Positions 54,509 through 62,885 of a stretch of DNA of 64,000 nucleotides are shown here, piece by piece. The position numbers and the translations under genes are program-made. This DNA comes from JAPWJZ01 sp964575605 (lineage in GTDB: Bacteria; Pseudomonadota; Alphaproteobacteria; Micavibrionales; UBA2020), in the NCBI GenBank assembly GCA_964575605.1, contig CAZNRN010000002.1, positions 124,001 through 188,000 on the forward strand, in the 5' to 3' direction. Below the pieces are notes generated by a model that saw nothing but the letters and a program-made list of their open reading frames with translations, did not search any database and had not been told where the DNA came from. Positions within the stretch are counted from its first letter, which is position 1. Every line of letters begins with the position of its first letter.

Positions 54509-54796
54509 ATGTCTATCGATAAAAACACGGTGACCAGGATAGCAAAGCTGGCCCGGATCAAGGTGGCGGAGGAGGACAAGGAAACCCTCGCCCGCGAACT
54601 GTCCAACATTCTCAAGATGATCGAGGAGCTTAACGCGGTCAATACCGACGGCGTCGAGCCCCTGACCTCGGTCGTGCAGATGCAGATGTATTCCCGCGAG
54701 GACAAAGTCACCGACGGCGGCATCCCCGAAAAAATCCTCGCCAACGCACCCGAGCAGACGGCCGGCTTCTTCGTCGTCCCGAAAGTGGTGGAGTAA
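54509..54796 (+). CDS. gatC: Asp/Glu-tRNA amidotransferase subunit GatC
   Basis: 95 residues. Stabilises GatA on GatB. Seen: DKNTVTRIAKLARIKVAEED (4-23), ELSNILKMIEELNAVNTDGV (30-49), and PTS-like PLTSVV, with DGGIPEKILANAPEQTAGFF and PKVVE at the end. Typical length. The ATG follows a GTG one codon upstream; AGGAAC is eight bases before. First gene of a seven-gene run. Confidence 0.95.
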   Translation: MSIDKNTVTRIAKLARIKVAEEDKETLARELSNILKMIEELNAVNTDGVEPLTSVVQMQMYSREDKVTDGGIPEKILANAPEQTAGFFVVPKVVE

Positions 54797-54802
54797 TAGA
54801 AC

Positions 54803-56287
54803 ATGGCAAACCTGACCCACCTGACCATCCGCCAGGCGCTCGACGGCCTGAAGAAAAAAGAATTCACGGCTTCCGAACTGGTCGAGGCGCATATCAAGGC
54901 CTCCGAAGCGGCGCGCCACCTGAATTGCTACATCACCGAAACCTTCGACACCGCGCGCGCGGAAGCGAAAGAGGCGGACAAGCGCTATGCCGCCGGCAAG
55001 GCGCTGCCGCTGGACGGTATTCCGATTGCGATGAAGGACCTTTATTGCACCGAGGGCGTCGAGACGACGGCGGCCAGCCTGATTTTGAAAGGCTTCAAAC
55101 CGCCTTATGAATCGACCGTTTCCGGCAACATGAAGCGCGACGGCACGATTTCTCTGGGCAAGGCAAACCTTGACGAATTCGCGATGGGTTCCTCGAACAC
55201 CACCTCGGGCTACGGCAACGTCATCAACCCGTGGAAACGCAAGGGCGATAACAAAGACCTCGTTCCCGGCGGGTCATCAGGCGGTTCTGCGGCGGCTGTG
55301 GCAGCGCGTATTGCCATGGGTGCGACAGGCACCGATACCGGCGGCTCTATCCGCCAGCCGGCGGCTTTCTGTGGCATCACGGGCATCAAGCCCACCTATG
55401 GCCGCTGCTCGCGTTTCGGCATTATCGCTTTCGCGTCGTCGCTGGACCAGGCGGGGCCTTTTGGCAAGGATGTCGAGGACTGCGCCCTACTGCTGAAATC
55501 GATGGCGGGCTGGGATGAAAAAGATTCCACCTGCGTCAACCTGCCGGTGCCCGATTACGCGGCATCGCTGGGGCAGAGCGTAAAGGGGCTGAAAGTCGGC
55601 ATCCCGAAGGAATACCGCGTCGAGGGCACCAGCCCCGAAATCATCGCGCTGTGGGAAAAAGCAGCCGCGATGCTGAAAGACGCCGGCGCCGAAATCATCG
55701 ACGTTTCGCTGCCGCATACCAAATATGCGCTGCATGCATACTATGTGGTGGCGCCTGCGGAATGCTCGTCGAACCTCGCGCGCTATGACGGCGTGCGTTT
55801 CGGCGCGCGGGTCGAGGGTGACAACCTGATCGACACGTACGAGAACACCCGTGCGAAAGGCTTCGGCCGCGAAGTGCGCCGCCGTATCCTGATCGGCACA
55901 TACGTGCTGTCGGCGGGTTACTACGACGCCTATTACAACAAGGCGCGCAAGGTGCGGAAACTTATCTGGAACGACTTTATCGAGGCCTACAAAAAGGTCG
56001 ACGTCCTGCTGACGCCGACCGCGCCCACCGCGGCGTTTGCGATTGGCGAGAACCAGAGCGACCCGGTGACGATGTACCTGAACGACATCTTCACCATCCC
56101 GGCCTCGATGGCCGGCATGCCCGGCATGTCGCTGCCGGTCGGCCTGTCGTCCGACGGCCTGCCGCTCGGCATCCAGCTGATCGGCCAGCCGTTCAAGGAA
56201 GAAACCCTGTTCCGCGCAGCCCATGCGCTGGAGAAAGCCGCAAATTTCACCGCCGTGCCCCAGAACATCGTCGGCAAAGCGGCGTAA
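54803..56287 (+). CDS. gatA: Glutamyl-tRNA(Gln) amidotransferase subunit GatA
   Basis: Hydrolyses glutamine and passes ammonia to GatB. 494 residues. Amidase catalytic triad: K78 (IAMKDLY), Ser158/159 in GGSSGGS and S182 in TDTGGSIRQPA. PTYGRCSRFGIIAFASSLDQ and PLGIQLIGQPFKEETLFRAA are also typical of GatA. Presence of GatCAB means that Gln-tRNA and/or Asn-tRNA is made by transamidation, as usual for Alphaproteobacteria. Six bases after gatC. Confidence 0.97.
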   Translation: MANLTHLTIRQALDGLKKKEFTASELVEAHIKASEAARHLNCYITETFDTARAEAKEADKRYAAGKALPLDGIPIAMKDLYCTEGVETTAASLILKGFKPPYESTVSGNMKRDGTISLGKANLDEFAMGSSNTTSGYGNVINPWKRKGDNKDLVPGGSSGGSAAAVAARIAMGATGTDTGGSIRQPAAFCGITGIKPTYGRCSRFGIIAFASSLDQAGPFGKDVEDCALLLKSMAGWDEKDSTCVNLPVPDYAASLGQSVKGLKVGIPKEYRVEGTSPEIIALWEKAAAMLKDAGAEIIDVSLPHTKYALHAYYVVAPAECSSNLARYDGVRFGARVEGDNLIDTYENTRAKGFGREVRRRILIGTYVLSAGYYDAYYNKARKVRKLIWNDFIEAYKKVDVLLTPTAPTAAFAIGENQSDPVTMYLNDIFTIPASMAGMPGMSLPVGLSSDGLPLGIQLIGQPFKEETLFRAAHALEKAANFTAVPQNIVGKAA

Positions 56288-56298
56288 GGAGAAAACCC

Positions 56299-57753
56299 AT
56301 GACCTATATCATCAAAGGCGAAACGGGCGACTGGGAAACCGTCATCGGGCTTGAAGTCCATGCGCAGGTATTGACCAAGTCGAAACTGTTCTCGGGCGCA
56401 TCCGCCGATTTCGGCGCGGCCCCCAATACGCAGGTGAGCCCCGTTGACGCGGGCATGCCGGGCATGCTGCCCGTCATCAACCACGACTGCATCGAAAAGG
56501 CTGTGCGTACCGGTTTGGGGCTTAACGCCGTCATCAACCGCGTGTCGGTCTTCGAGCGCAAAAACTATTTCTACCCCGACCTGCCGCAGGGCTACCAGAT
56601 ATCGCAGTACCAGCAGCCCATCGTCGGCAACGGCGAGATTGAAATCGACCTGCCCGACGGCACGGTGAAAAAAGTCGGCATCGAGCGCCTGCACCTTGAA
56701 CAGGACGCGGGCAAGAGCTTGCACGACCAGCATCCGTCCAAAAGCTATGTCGACCTGAACCGCAGCGGCAACCCGCTGATGGAAATCGTCTCGAAGCCCG
56801 ACATGCGTAGCCCCGAAGAGGCGGGCGCATATGTTACGAAACTCCGCGCCATCGTGCGCTACCTTGGCACCTGCGACGGTAACATGGACGAAGGCTCGAT
56901 GCGCTGCGACGTGAACGTGTCGGTGCGCAAGCCCGGGGCGGAACTCGGCACGCGCTGCGAGATCAAGAACGTGAACTCGGTCCGTTTCGTGCAGCAGGCG
57001 ATCGAATACGAAGCAAAACGCCAGGTCGAAGTCATCGAAGGCGGCGGCAAGATAGTGCAGGAAACGCGCCTGTTCGATACCAAGAACGGCACAACCCGTT
57101 CGATGCGCTCCAAGGAAGACGCGCATGACTACCGCTATTTCCCGGACCCCGACCTGCTGCCGCTCATCGTCGAAAACGACGTGGTCGACGGCATCCGCAA
57201 AACCATGCCCGAGCTGCCCGATGCGAAAAAGAAGCGCTTCACCGACAGTTTTGGCCTGACCGCATATGACGCGGGCGTGCTGGTCTCGGAAAAAGAACGT
57301 GCGGAGTATTTCGAGGAAGCCGCCAAGGGCCGTGACGCGAAACTCGTCGCCAACTGGCTGATCACCGAACTGCTGGGCGCGCTGCACAAGGCCGAGAAAG
57401 AGCTGAAGGACAGCCCCGTTTCAGCCAAGCAGCTGGGTGAACTTGTCGGGCTGATTTCCGACAACACTATCTCGGGCCGCATCGCCAAGGAAGTCTTCGC
57501 CGAAATGGTCGGCACCTCGAAAAACGCTGCTGACATCGTGGAAGCCAGGGGGCTGAAGCAGGTGACGGATACCGGCGCGATAGAAAAAATCGTCAACGAA
57601 GTCATCAAGGAAAACGCCGACAAGGTCGCCGAATACAAGGGCGGCAAGGACAAGCTTTTTGGCTTCTTCGTCGGCTCCGTTCTCAAGAAGTCGGGCGGCA
57701 AGGCCAACCCCGGCATGGTCAACGATCTGCTGAAAAAGAAGCTGGAGGAATAA
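56299..57753 (+). CDS. gatB: Asp/Glu-tRNA amidotransferase subunit GatB
   Basis: Phosphorylates and amidates the misacylated tRNA. 484 residues. Seen: WETVIGLEVHAQVLTKSKLF (12-31), NYFYPDLPQGYQISQYQQPI, HLEQDAGKSLHD, YRYFPDPDLLPL, and the C-terminal YqeY-like domain ending LVNDLLKKKLEE-like (here GMVNDLLKKKLEE). The stop is directly followed by the ATG of the first TerD-like gene, so the two are coupled. Confidence 0.97.
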   Translation: MTYIIKGETGDWETVIGLEVHAQVLTKSKLFSGASADFGAAPNTQVSPVDAGMPGMLPVINHDCIEKAVRTGLGLNAVINRVSVFERKNYFYPDLPQGYQISQYQQPIVGNGEIEIDLPDGTVKKVGIERLHLEQDAGKSLHDQHPSKSYVDLNRSGNPLMEIVSKPDMRSPEEAGAYVTKLRAIVRYLGTCDGNMDEGSMRCDVNVSVRKPGAELGTRCEIKNVNSVRFVQQAIEYEAKRQVEVIEGGGKIVQETRLFDTKNGTTRSMRSKEDAHDYRYFPDPDLLPLIVENDVVDGIRKTMPELPDAKKKRFTDSFGLTAYDAGVLVSEKERAEYFEEAAKGRDAKLVANWLITELLGALHKAEKELKDSPVSAKQLGELVGLISDNTISGRIAKEVFAEMVGTSKNAADIVEARGLKQVTDTGAIEKIVNEVIKENADKVAEYKGGKDKLFGFFVGSVLKKSGGKANPGMVNDLLKKKLEE

Positions 57754-58527
57754 ATGCCCACGCTCAAAGGCCCGAGGCCCGGTACGACGCCTGTTCCGCT
57801 GGTTCTGACCAAGGAGGGCGCGCAACGCTTCCTCGTCGGCCTGTCGTGGGATCCGCGCGACGCTTCCGATTTCAAGGTCAAGGTATCGGATGGCCCCCGC
57901 AAGGGCAGCATCACCAGCCGCATCCTGCATATCCTCCTGGCGCCCTTTGAATTCATCCGCGTCCTGTTCCTGTCCTCGGCCAAGCTGGTCGTATCCGACA
58001 TGCACAACAACACGCTGAAAAAAGACAGTGACGAGGCCGGGCGCGACGTAAAAGCCGAGCAATACGACCTCGATCTCGACTGCTACATTTACGACGCCGA
58101 CCTGAACCTGAAAACTGTCGTGGGCGTCGAAGACGGCGAGCTTATCGACAAGAGCAAGCGCATCTACCATTCCGGCGACAATCAGGGCGGCGGAGGTGGT
58201 GGCGACGATGAAAAACTTTACGTAGAGACGGCCGGCCTGCCCGCCGATTACCACCACATCTATTTCGTCGTCAAAAGCGACTGCAAGTTCAGCATGGCCG
58301 AATTCAAAAACCCCAGCATCCGCCTTGCCGACAGCAAAAGCGATGCGGTGGCGCTGCAAAACAGCCTGCATCCGCCCGAGGGCATGCCGAAGGTCTATAA
58401 CTACATTTTCTGCCGTGTATCGCGCGACGGCGAGGGCTGGAGCTTCGAGAATATCGATGAATTCATGGATGACAACGTGAAGTGGGAAGAGCTTCTGCCC
58501 ACTTTGCCTGCACGGAAGGCAGCTTAA
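57754..58527 (+). CDS. TerD-family protein 1 (intact metal loop)
   Basis: 257 residues. TerD fold landmarks: FLVGLSWDPRD (26-36), DLDLDCYIYD (105-114), the calcium loop HSGDNQ followed by a Gly run and DDE (139-153), and SIRLADSKSD (168-187 region). TerD proteins bind calcium and belong to tellurite/stress systems. It is longer than usual (about 190) because of a hydrophobic insert at 53-80 (ILHILLAPFEFIRVLFLSS), which could be a membrane segment or amphipathic helix. Zero bases from the gatB stop. Its paralogue follows. The family call is from motifs; the substrate or signal is unknown. Confidence 0.85.
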   Translation: MPTLKGPRPGTTPVPLVLTKEGAQRFLVGLSWDPRDASDFKVKVSDGPRKGSITSRILHILLAPFEFIRVLFLSSAKLVVSDMHNNTLKKDSDEAGRDVKAEQYDLDLDCYIYDADLNLKTVVGVEDGELIDKSKRIYHSGDNQGGGGGGDDEKLYVETAGLPADYHHIYFVVKSDCKFSMAEFKNPSIRLADSKSDAVALQNSLHPPEGMPKVYNYIFCRVSRDGEGWSFENIDEFMDDNVKWEELLPTLPARKAA

Positions 58528-58530
58528 GCC

Positions 58531-59280
58531 ATGGCGCATGTCGGCCCCCAGAAAGGCAAAACGGCCCCACTGAAATTGTCGCCGGAAGGCGCCCGCTTTT
58601 TAGTAGGCCTCTCCTGGGCGCCAAAAGACGGACCCAAACGCAAACGGATCGAAGTCCCCCACCTGAAAGACGAGCAGGGGAACTATGATAATCTCTACTT
58701 CTTGAAGCTGCCGGTTTATATCGGGCAGGTCATTATTCAGGGTATCGCGGGGCTGCTGCCGGATAAATCCGCGCCCAGGACAGAAGGCGGCGCGAACCCG
58801 GCAGACGGGCACGACCTCGACCTCTACTGTTATATTTTCGACCGCAATATGCAGCTGTACCAGGTGATCGGGCCCAAGGTGGGCGAGCTGATCGACCCGT
58901 CGCAGAAAATCTATCACAGCGGCGAAAACCAGCATGGCCGGCAGGGCAACGACGCCGAGCAAATTTTTGTGGAAACGCGCGGCCTGCCGCCCGATTACCA
59001 CAACTTTATCTTCGTCGTGAAAAGCGCCAACAGCAACGCAATGTCGGATATCCCGGAAGGCATTATCCGCTTGGCCGACAGCGCCTCGAATACCAACGCG
59101 CTTGAAAACCATATTGCCGAGAAGGCGCAGCCGCCCGCGAATTCCTTTGGTTACGTCTTCTGCTGCCTGACGCGCGAGGGTGAAAACTGGGCCGTGCGCA
59201 ATATCGACAGTTTCACCGGCCGCGCCGTGGACTGGAGCCTGATGCTCCCAGCCATCGAGTGGACAAAAGGCCCGGAATGA
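58531..59280 (+). CDS. TerD-family protein 2 (altered metal loop)
   Basis: 249 residues, paralogue of the gene three bases upstream. Seen: FLVGLSWAPKD (23-33), HDLDLYCYIFD (94-104), IYHSGENQHGRQGNDAE (127-143), GLPPDYHNFIFVVKSA and IIRLADSASN. The calcium loop deviates: GDN is GEN, and GDDE is NDAE, so binding may be lost or changed. A hydrophobic insert again precedes DLDL (about 55-76, YFLKLPVYIGQVIIQGIAGL). The two copies could form a metal-binding/non-binding pair. The stop overlaps the start of the sulfotransferase gene. Confidence 0.82.
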   Translation: MAHVGPQKGKTAPLKLSPEGARFLVGLSWAPKDGPKRKRIEVPHLKDEQGNYDNLYFLKLPVYIGQVIIQGIAGLLPDKSAPRTEGGANPADGHDLDLYCYIFDRNMQLYQVIGPKVGELIDPSQKIYHSGENQHGRQGNDAEQIFVETRGLPPDYHNFIFVVKSANSNAMSDIPEGIIRLADSASNTNALENHIAEKAQPPANSFGYVFCCLTREGENWAVRNIDSFTGRAVDWSLMLPAIEWTKGPE

Positions 59281-60095
59281 AGGACGAAACGGCCTTCCGT
59301 CTCTACACCCTTAACAGGCGCTGGACGAATGCTAGCCTGCTTGTGCACCGCCATTTCGACGGGCACATCGTATCGATGCAGCAGTCGGGAAGCCACTGGA
59401 TCAAGAACATGCTCTCGCATGTGCTTATCAGGCTTTATAACCTTCCTCCCATGGCGCATATCCAGGACGACAGCATTATCGGCCACACCAAAACGCCGCC
59501 GGCCTATAAAAGCATCCCGCAGATCGTGCATAGCCATGGCTATCCGCATGCGCTGACGCTGAAAGTCCCGGGCCTGCATTTCCCCAAATACTTGGTGCTG
59601 GTGCGTGACCTCAAAGAATCGCTGGTGTCGCATTACGAGCGGTTCAAGGGGGATTACAAAGGTGCGGATTTTTCGACCTACCTGCGCGGCGATGTGCGCC
59701 AGAAAACCTTCCACAGCGATATCTGGTCGCGCATCCGCTTTATGAACGAATGGGGGCGCGTGCTGGTACGCAATCCGGGCGCCGTCATGCCGCTGCGCTA
59801 TGAAGACATCAAGAGAGACCCCGCCGCTGCGCTGCGCAACGTCTGTGCCTTTTTCGGCATCAAGGACGTCACGGAAGATATCGTTATTTATGCGCTTGCC
59901 GAAAGCAGCAAGGAAAAGATGGCCGAGAAGCCGAACCCCAGTATCACAACGACCGTCGTGCGCACCGAACAGCGCCCGACGCTCGACAGCTATTTCACGC
60001 CGGAAAACGAGGCTTTTTTCCGCGCCACCTGTGCGCACTACCTCGAGCATGATTTCGGCTATGGCTATACGCGGCCGGAAGTGAAAGCGGCATGA
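59277..60095 (+). CDS. Sulfotransferase-domain protein
   Basis: 272 residues. Start at the ATG that overlaps the TerD stop (ATGA). The PAPS-binding loop is QQSGSHWIKNML (35-46) and the 3'-phosphate-binding motif LVRDLKESLVSHYERF follows around residue 110. PLRYEDIKRDPAAALRNVCAFFG is the usual conserved third segment. No signal peptide or membrane segment, so it is cytosolic, as for estrogen-type or aryl sulfotransferases. The acceptor is unknown. It also overlaps the HAD gene by four bases. Confidence 0.85.
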   Translation: MKDETAFRLYTLNRRWTNASLLVHRHFDGHIVSMQQSGSHWIKNMLSHVLIRLYNLPPMAHIQDDSIIGHTKTPPAYKSIPQIVHSHGYPHALTLKVPGLHFPKYLVLVRDLKESLVSHYERFKGDYKGADFSTYLRGDVRQKTFHSDIWSRIRFMNEWGRVLVRNPGAVMPLRYEDIKRDPAAALRNVCAFFGIKDVTEDIVIYALAESSKEKMAEKPNPSITTTVVRTEQRPTLDSYFTPENEAFFRATCAHYLEHDFGYGYTRPEVKAA

Positions 60096-60769
60096 CCGGA
60101 CTGGTTGTATTTGACGTGGACGGCACCTTCCTCGACAGCTACACGCTGTTCGAGAAATCCATCCGCGACTATTCGAAAGAAAAAGGCCTGCCCGAACCGT
60201 TTTACGAAGCCATCCGCCACGGCTACAGCGACCCGCACTCGCATGACTTTAAGTGGGGGGTGAGCCGCGAGGAACAGGTCGAACACCTGATTACGGTTTT
60301 TAACCTGATGGACGAATGGTCCATGTCGGGCGACCCTGCGCGCACGCCGCTGCTTTTTGAAAGCGTCGAAGACGTGCTGGTGGAGCTGAAGGATAATGGC
60401 CATACGCTGGCCATCGTCACGTCGAAGCCGGAGGCCCCGCTGCTGCACCTGCTGGAATACCACAACGTCAAGAACCTCTTCTCCGCCCACCGCACCTGGG
60501 ACGACATCAAGCGCCGCGGGGAAAAGGAAAAGCCCGAGCCTGACATGCTGCTTTCTGTCATGAAGCAGCTGAATTTCAAGCCCGACAGCACCGTTATGAT
60601 CGGCGATACGACCATGGATGTGCGCATGGGGCGTGCGGCGAAGACCCATACCATCGGCGTGGCCTGGGGCATGCACCCTGTCCTTCACCTGGAAGACGCT
60701 GGCGCGCATCATATCGTCGACACCCATTTCAAGAACCTGGTGCCGGCGGTTAAAAGGATATTGGGTTAA
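60092..60769 (+). CDS. HAD-superfamily phosphatase, Gph-like
   Basis: 225 residues. Motif I FDVDGTFLDSY with D8 and D10, motif II TSKPEAPLL, the conserved lysine and KPEPDMLL, and motif IV MIGDTTMDVRMG. A helical cap domain (about 17-90) makes it class I, similar to phosphoglycolate phosphatase. Substrate unknown. Last gene of the gatCAB-terD-terD-sulfotransferase-HAD run. Its TAA overlaps the TAA of the convergent gene. Confidence 0.88.
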   Translation: MTGLVVFDVDGTFLDSYTLFEKSIRDYSKEKGLPEPFYEAIRHGYSDPHSHDFKWGVSREEQVEHLITVFNLMDEWSMSGDPARTPLLFESVEDVLVELKDNGHTLAIVTSKPEAPLLHLLEYHNVKNLFSAHRTWDDIKRRGEKEKPEPDMLLSVMKQLNFKPDSTVMIGDTTMDVRMGRAAKTHTIGVAWGMHPVLHLEDAGAHHIVDTHFKNLVPAVKRILG

Positions 60770-61113
60770 CCCCGGGCGGCAGGCCCGGTTTTGCGCACAG
60801 GCGTTCTGGCCGCTTCATCCGTGCTGAATTCCGCAGCGCTTTCGACATAGGGCAGGGCGCGCAGGCGTGCGGCCACGCGGTCGGTGCATTCGATCAGCGT
60901 TTTGCGCTCGTTGGCGATAAGTTCGCTGGCGCCGACACCGCTCAGCAGGTCGTTCGTGAAAAGGTATTCCAGCAGGTTCTTGTGGCAGTCACGCGCATGG
61001 CGCATGAAACGATGGAAGTTAAGGCTTTTGCTGGGGCCGGTTTCTTCGGCCAGGTTTCCGGGCATGACATAGGTAATGACGAAGGGCTTTAAAGTACTAC
61101 TGTCCGGGTCCAA
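60766..61113 (-). CDS. Small tandem paralogue 1, unknown
   Basis: 115 residues. Starts with a beta-strand (KPFVITYVMPGNLAEE), a helical stretch with cysteine (RDCHKNLLEYLFTNDLLSGV) and a repeated C-terminal block (LIECTDRVAARLRALPYVES) also present in the two genes upstream. The pattern of strand-helix-strand with a final helix suggests a ferredoxin-like alpha/beta fold, by eye only. No signal peptide. Last of three genes under one promoter. No known family. Confidence 0.65.
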   Translation of the reverse strand: MDPDSSTLKPFVITYVMPGNLAEETGPSKSLNFHRFMRHARDCHKNLLEYLFTNDLLSGVGASELIANERKTLIECTDRVAARLRALPYVESAAEFSTDEAARTPVRKTGPAARG

Positions 61114-61131
61114 AGTGTTCTCCAGCGGTTG

Positions 61132-61464
61132 TTAACGGGGCTTGCGGCCTGATCCGCGGCGCGAGGCCGGGATTGCCTTGCGGTCGGAAGGCTTTTCGAC
61201 GTATTGCACGCCATCCAGCTTCTTGACCTTGGCCGCGAATTTTTCGGGTGCATTCATGAAGAAGATGCCGGCCTTGTTGAGCGATCCGTCATCGAACTGA
61301 ACCTTCACCATCTTGGCGCAGCCTTCTTCCTCGGCCAGTTCCTTGATCAGCTCGGCGGTTTCCTTGATGTCGTCGGAAAAATCCGTGCGACGCGAATATT
61401 TCGGGCGCACACTGATCGAGTAGAGGAAGGTCTTGGCTTTTTCGTTGAATTCCTTGCGCGGCAT
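61132..61464 (-). CDS. Small tandem paralogue 2, unknown
   Basis: 110 residues. N-terminal strand KTFLYSISVRPKYSRR, an acidic helix (DIKETAELIKELAEEEGCAK), then MVKVQFDD and the block AGIFFMNAPEKFAAKVKKLD ending GVQYVEKP, which parallels VAARLRALPYVES of copy 1. A basic tail (SRRGSGRKPR) could bind nucleic acid. It is the most divergent of the three. It lies 9 bases after paralogue 3 and 18 bases before paralogue 1. Confidence 0.65.
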   Translation of the reverse strand: MPRKEFNEKAKTFLYSISVRPKYSRRTDFSDDIKETAELIKELAEEEGCAKMVKVQFDDGSLNKAGIFFMNAPEKFAAKVKKLDGVQYVEKPSDRKAIPASRRGSGRKPR

Positions 61465-61473
61465 TTTTCCCCC

Positions 61474-61779
61474 TTACAGCTTGAACTTGGGGGAGGGGGG
61501 CGGCACGTTCATTTCCTCGACCGAGGAAACGAAAGGCTGGCTGCGCAGCCTGTCGGCGACATTGTCGGTGCACAGCAGCGCGATGCCAACCTCGCCCTTC
61601 ATGGAAACGACCGACTTCACCTCGGCCTGCAGGTTCTCGCGCGCCACGAACTCGCGCAGGCTTTTCATAGCCTTGCGTTGGGCGGCGTCCATCTGCTGCA
61701 CGATTTCAAAAGGAGTCGTGCAAAAGCCGCCGGAAGACGGCTTAAGGGTGAAAGGGTAAGTAATCTTGTACTGTTTCAT
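61474..61779 (-). CDS. Small tandem paralogue 3, unknown
   Basis: 101 residues from the ATG that begins MKQYKITYPFTLKPSSGG; the longer open frame would start before the predicted transcription start. Helix region QMDAAQRKAMKSLREFVARE, then VGIALLCTDNVADRLRSQPF and VSSVEEM, closely matching CTDRVAARLRALPYVES of copy 1. First gene of the operon, with leader of about 65 bases. No signal peptide. No known family. Confidence 0.65.
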   Translation of the reverse strand: MKQYKITYPFTLKPSSGGFCTTPFEIVQQMDAAQRKAMKSLREFVARENLQAEVKSVVSMKGEVGIALLCTDNVADRLRSQPFVSSVEEMNVPPPSPKFKL

Positions 61780-61850
61780 TGTTCCAATTTCAGGCCGAGC
61801 CCGCACATACATGCGACTCACGTGAATCAATAAAGCGTAACGAATGCCAT

Positions 61851-61879
61851 AATCTATTAAACCGGCCGCCAATTGTCAA
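61851..61879 (-). promoter_or_regulatory. Promoter of the three-gene small-protein operon
   Basis: Minus strand TTGACA (61874-61879), 17-base spacer, TAGATT (61851-61856). A GC-rich inverted repeat (GGCCGCC 61864-61870 / GGCGGCC 61889-61895) brackets the -35 and could be an operator. Confidence 0.7.
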
Positions 61880-61967
61880 TTTAACGGCGGCGGCCTAGAA
61901 TCGGCGAAAGGATTCAAAGGGATGCATGCGGGGAGTTTAATTATTTCCATAATATTTGAGCGTCAAG

Positions 61968-62885
61968 ATGGATAATCCGCATTTCCTGCTCGTCCTGCTG
62001 TTCTTCCTCACCATCGGGCACCTTGTGTCGCTGAAGCTGTGCAGCGTCAAGCTGGACCATCGCACTGCGCCGCTTTTCATCAGCCTCTGGACGCTGTTGG
62101 GCGCTGCCGCCGCTGCGCCTTTCTACGGGCATCTCTGGCCGGAGGGCTGGGGGAAGTTCCTGGCCGACCCGAAACTGCTGGTGCTGGCGGGTGTCAAGGG
62201 CGGGGCGCTGTGTTACCTGTTTGTCGTCAGCCAGGAGCTGATGAAGGTCAGCCTGTCATCGCGCCATTACGTGACGCCGCTGGCGGTGGGGATCATTACC
62301 GTCACGAATTCGTTCTTCGGTGAACACCTGAAGCCGCACGAATTGTTCGCGGGGCTGGGGCTGTGCGCTTTGGCCGCGGGGTTCTTCCTTAAGGGACACT
62401 TGTCCTCGCTCGACAAGCCTTCACGCATCGCCTATGCGAAACTGGTTTTATTGTCGGCGCTGCTGTCGACGACCGACCTTGTGCTGACAAAGGCGACGAA
62501 CTGGTACGCGCTGGTGATTGTCACCTATGCGGTAGTTTTTACTGTGGCCTGTGTATGGAACCGCCGCAACCCGGCTGTTTTCAAATCGGCGGTGCTTAGC
62601 TGGACGGCAGCGCTGGCAGGCATTTCATACGCCGCGACGGAGCTGGTGAAATTCTACCAGCAAGTGACCATCAACCCCGTCAGCGTTGTGGTGACGGTGC
62701 AGGCGATGACAAAACCAGTGATATTGGTGCTGAGCGCGCTGATCTGGAAGGAAAGAACGGTTAAGGAACAACTGGCCTGGGGGCTGGCTGCTTTTGTTAT
62801 CACCCTGCCGCTGTTTATCCCGCAGGATATGCTGGAACAGTTTCTTCCCTTCATGAAAGAAGATGGGGTAGTATCGCCCCCATGA
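61968..62885 (+). CDS. DMT-superfamily permease (EamA-like)
   Basis: 305 residues, about nine to ten membrane helices over the whole length (for example FLLVLLFFLTIGHLVSL, ISLWTLLGAAAAAPFYG, LFAGLGLCALAAGFFL, ALVIVTYAVVFTVACVW). TM9-10 region has SVVVTVQAMTKPVILVLSAL and WGLAAFVITLPLFIP, as in drug/metabolite transporters. Substrate unknown. The ATG was preferred over a TTG four codons upstream. The stop overlaps the next start (ATGA). Confidence 0.78.
   Translation: MDNPHFLLVLLFFLTIGHLVSLKLCSVKLDHRTAPLFISLWTLLGAAAAAPFYGHLWPEGWGKFLADPKLLVLAGVKGGALCYLFVVSQELMKVSLSSRHYVTPLAVGIITVTNSFFGEHLKPHELFAGLGLCALAAGFFLKGHLSSLDKPSRIAYAKLVLLSALLSTTDLVLTKATNWYALVIVTYAVVFTVACVWNRRNPAVFKSAVLSWTAALAGISYAATELVKFYQQVTINPVSVVVTVQAMTKPVILVLSALIWKERTVKEQLAWGLAAFVITLPLFIPQDMLEQFLPFMKEDGVVSPP

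Noticed and set aside
54467..54919. Longer ruvX frame (311 codons)
   Set aside because: The extra 151 codons are antisense to gatC and the gatA start; the conserved protein begins at 54466.
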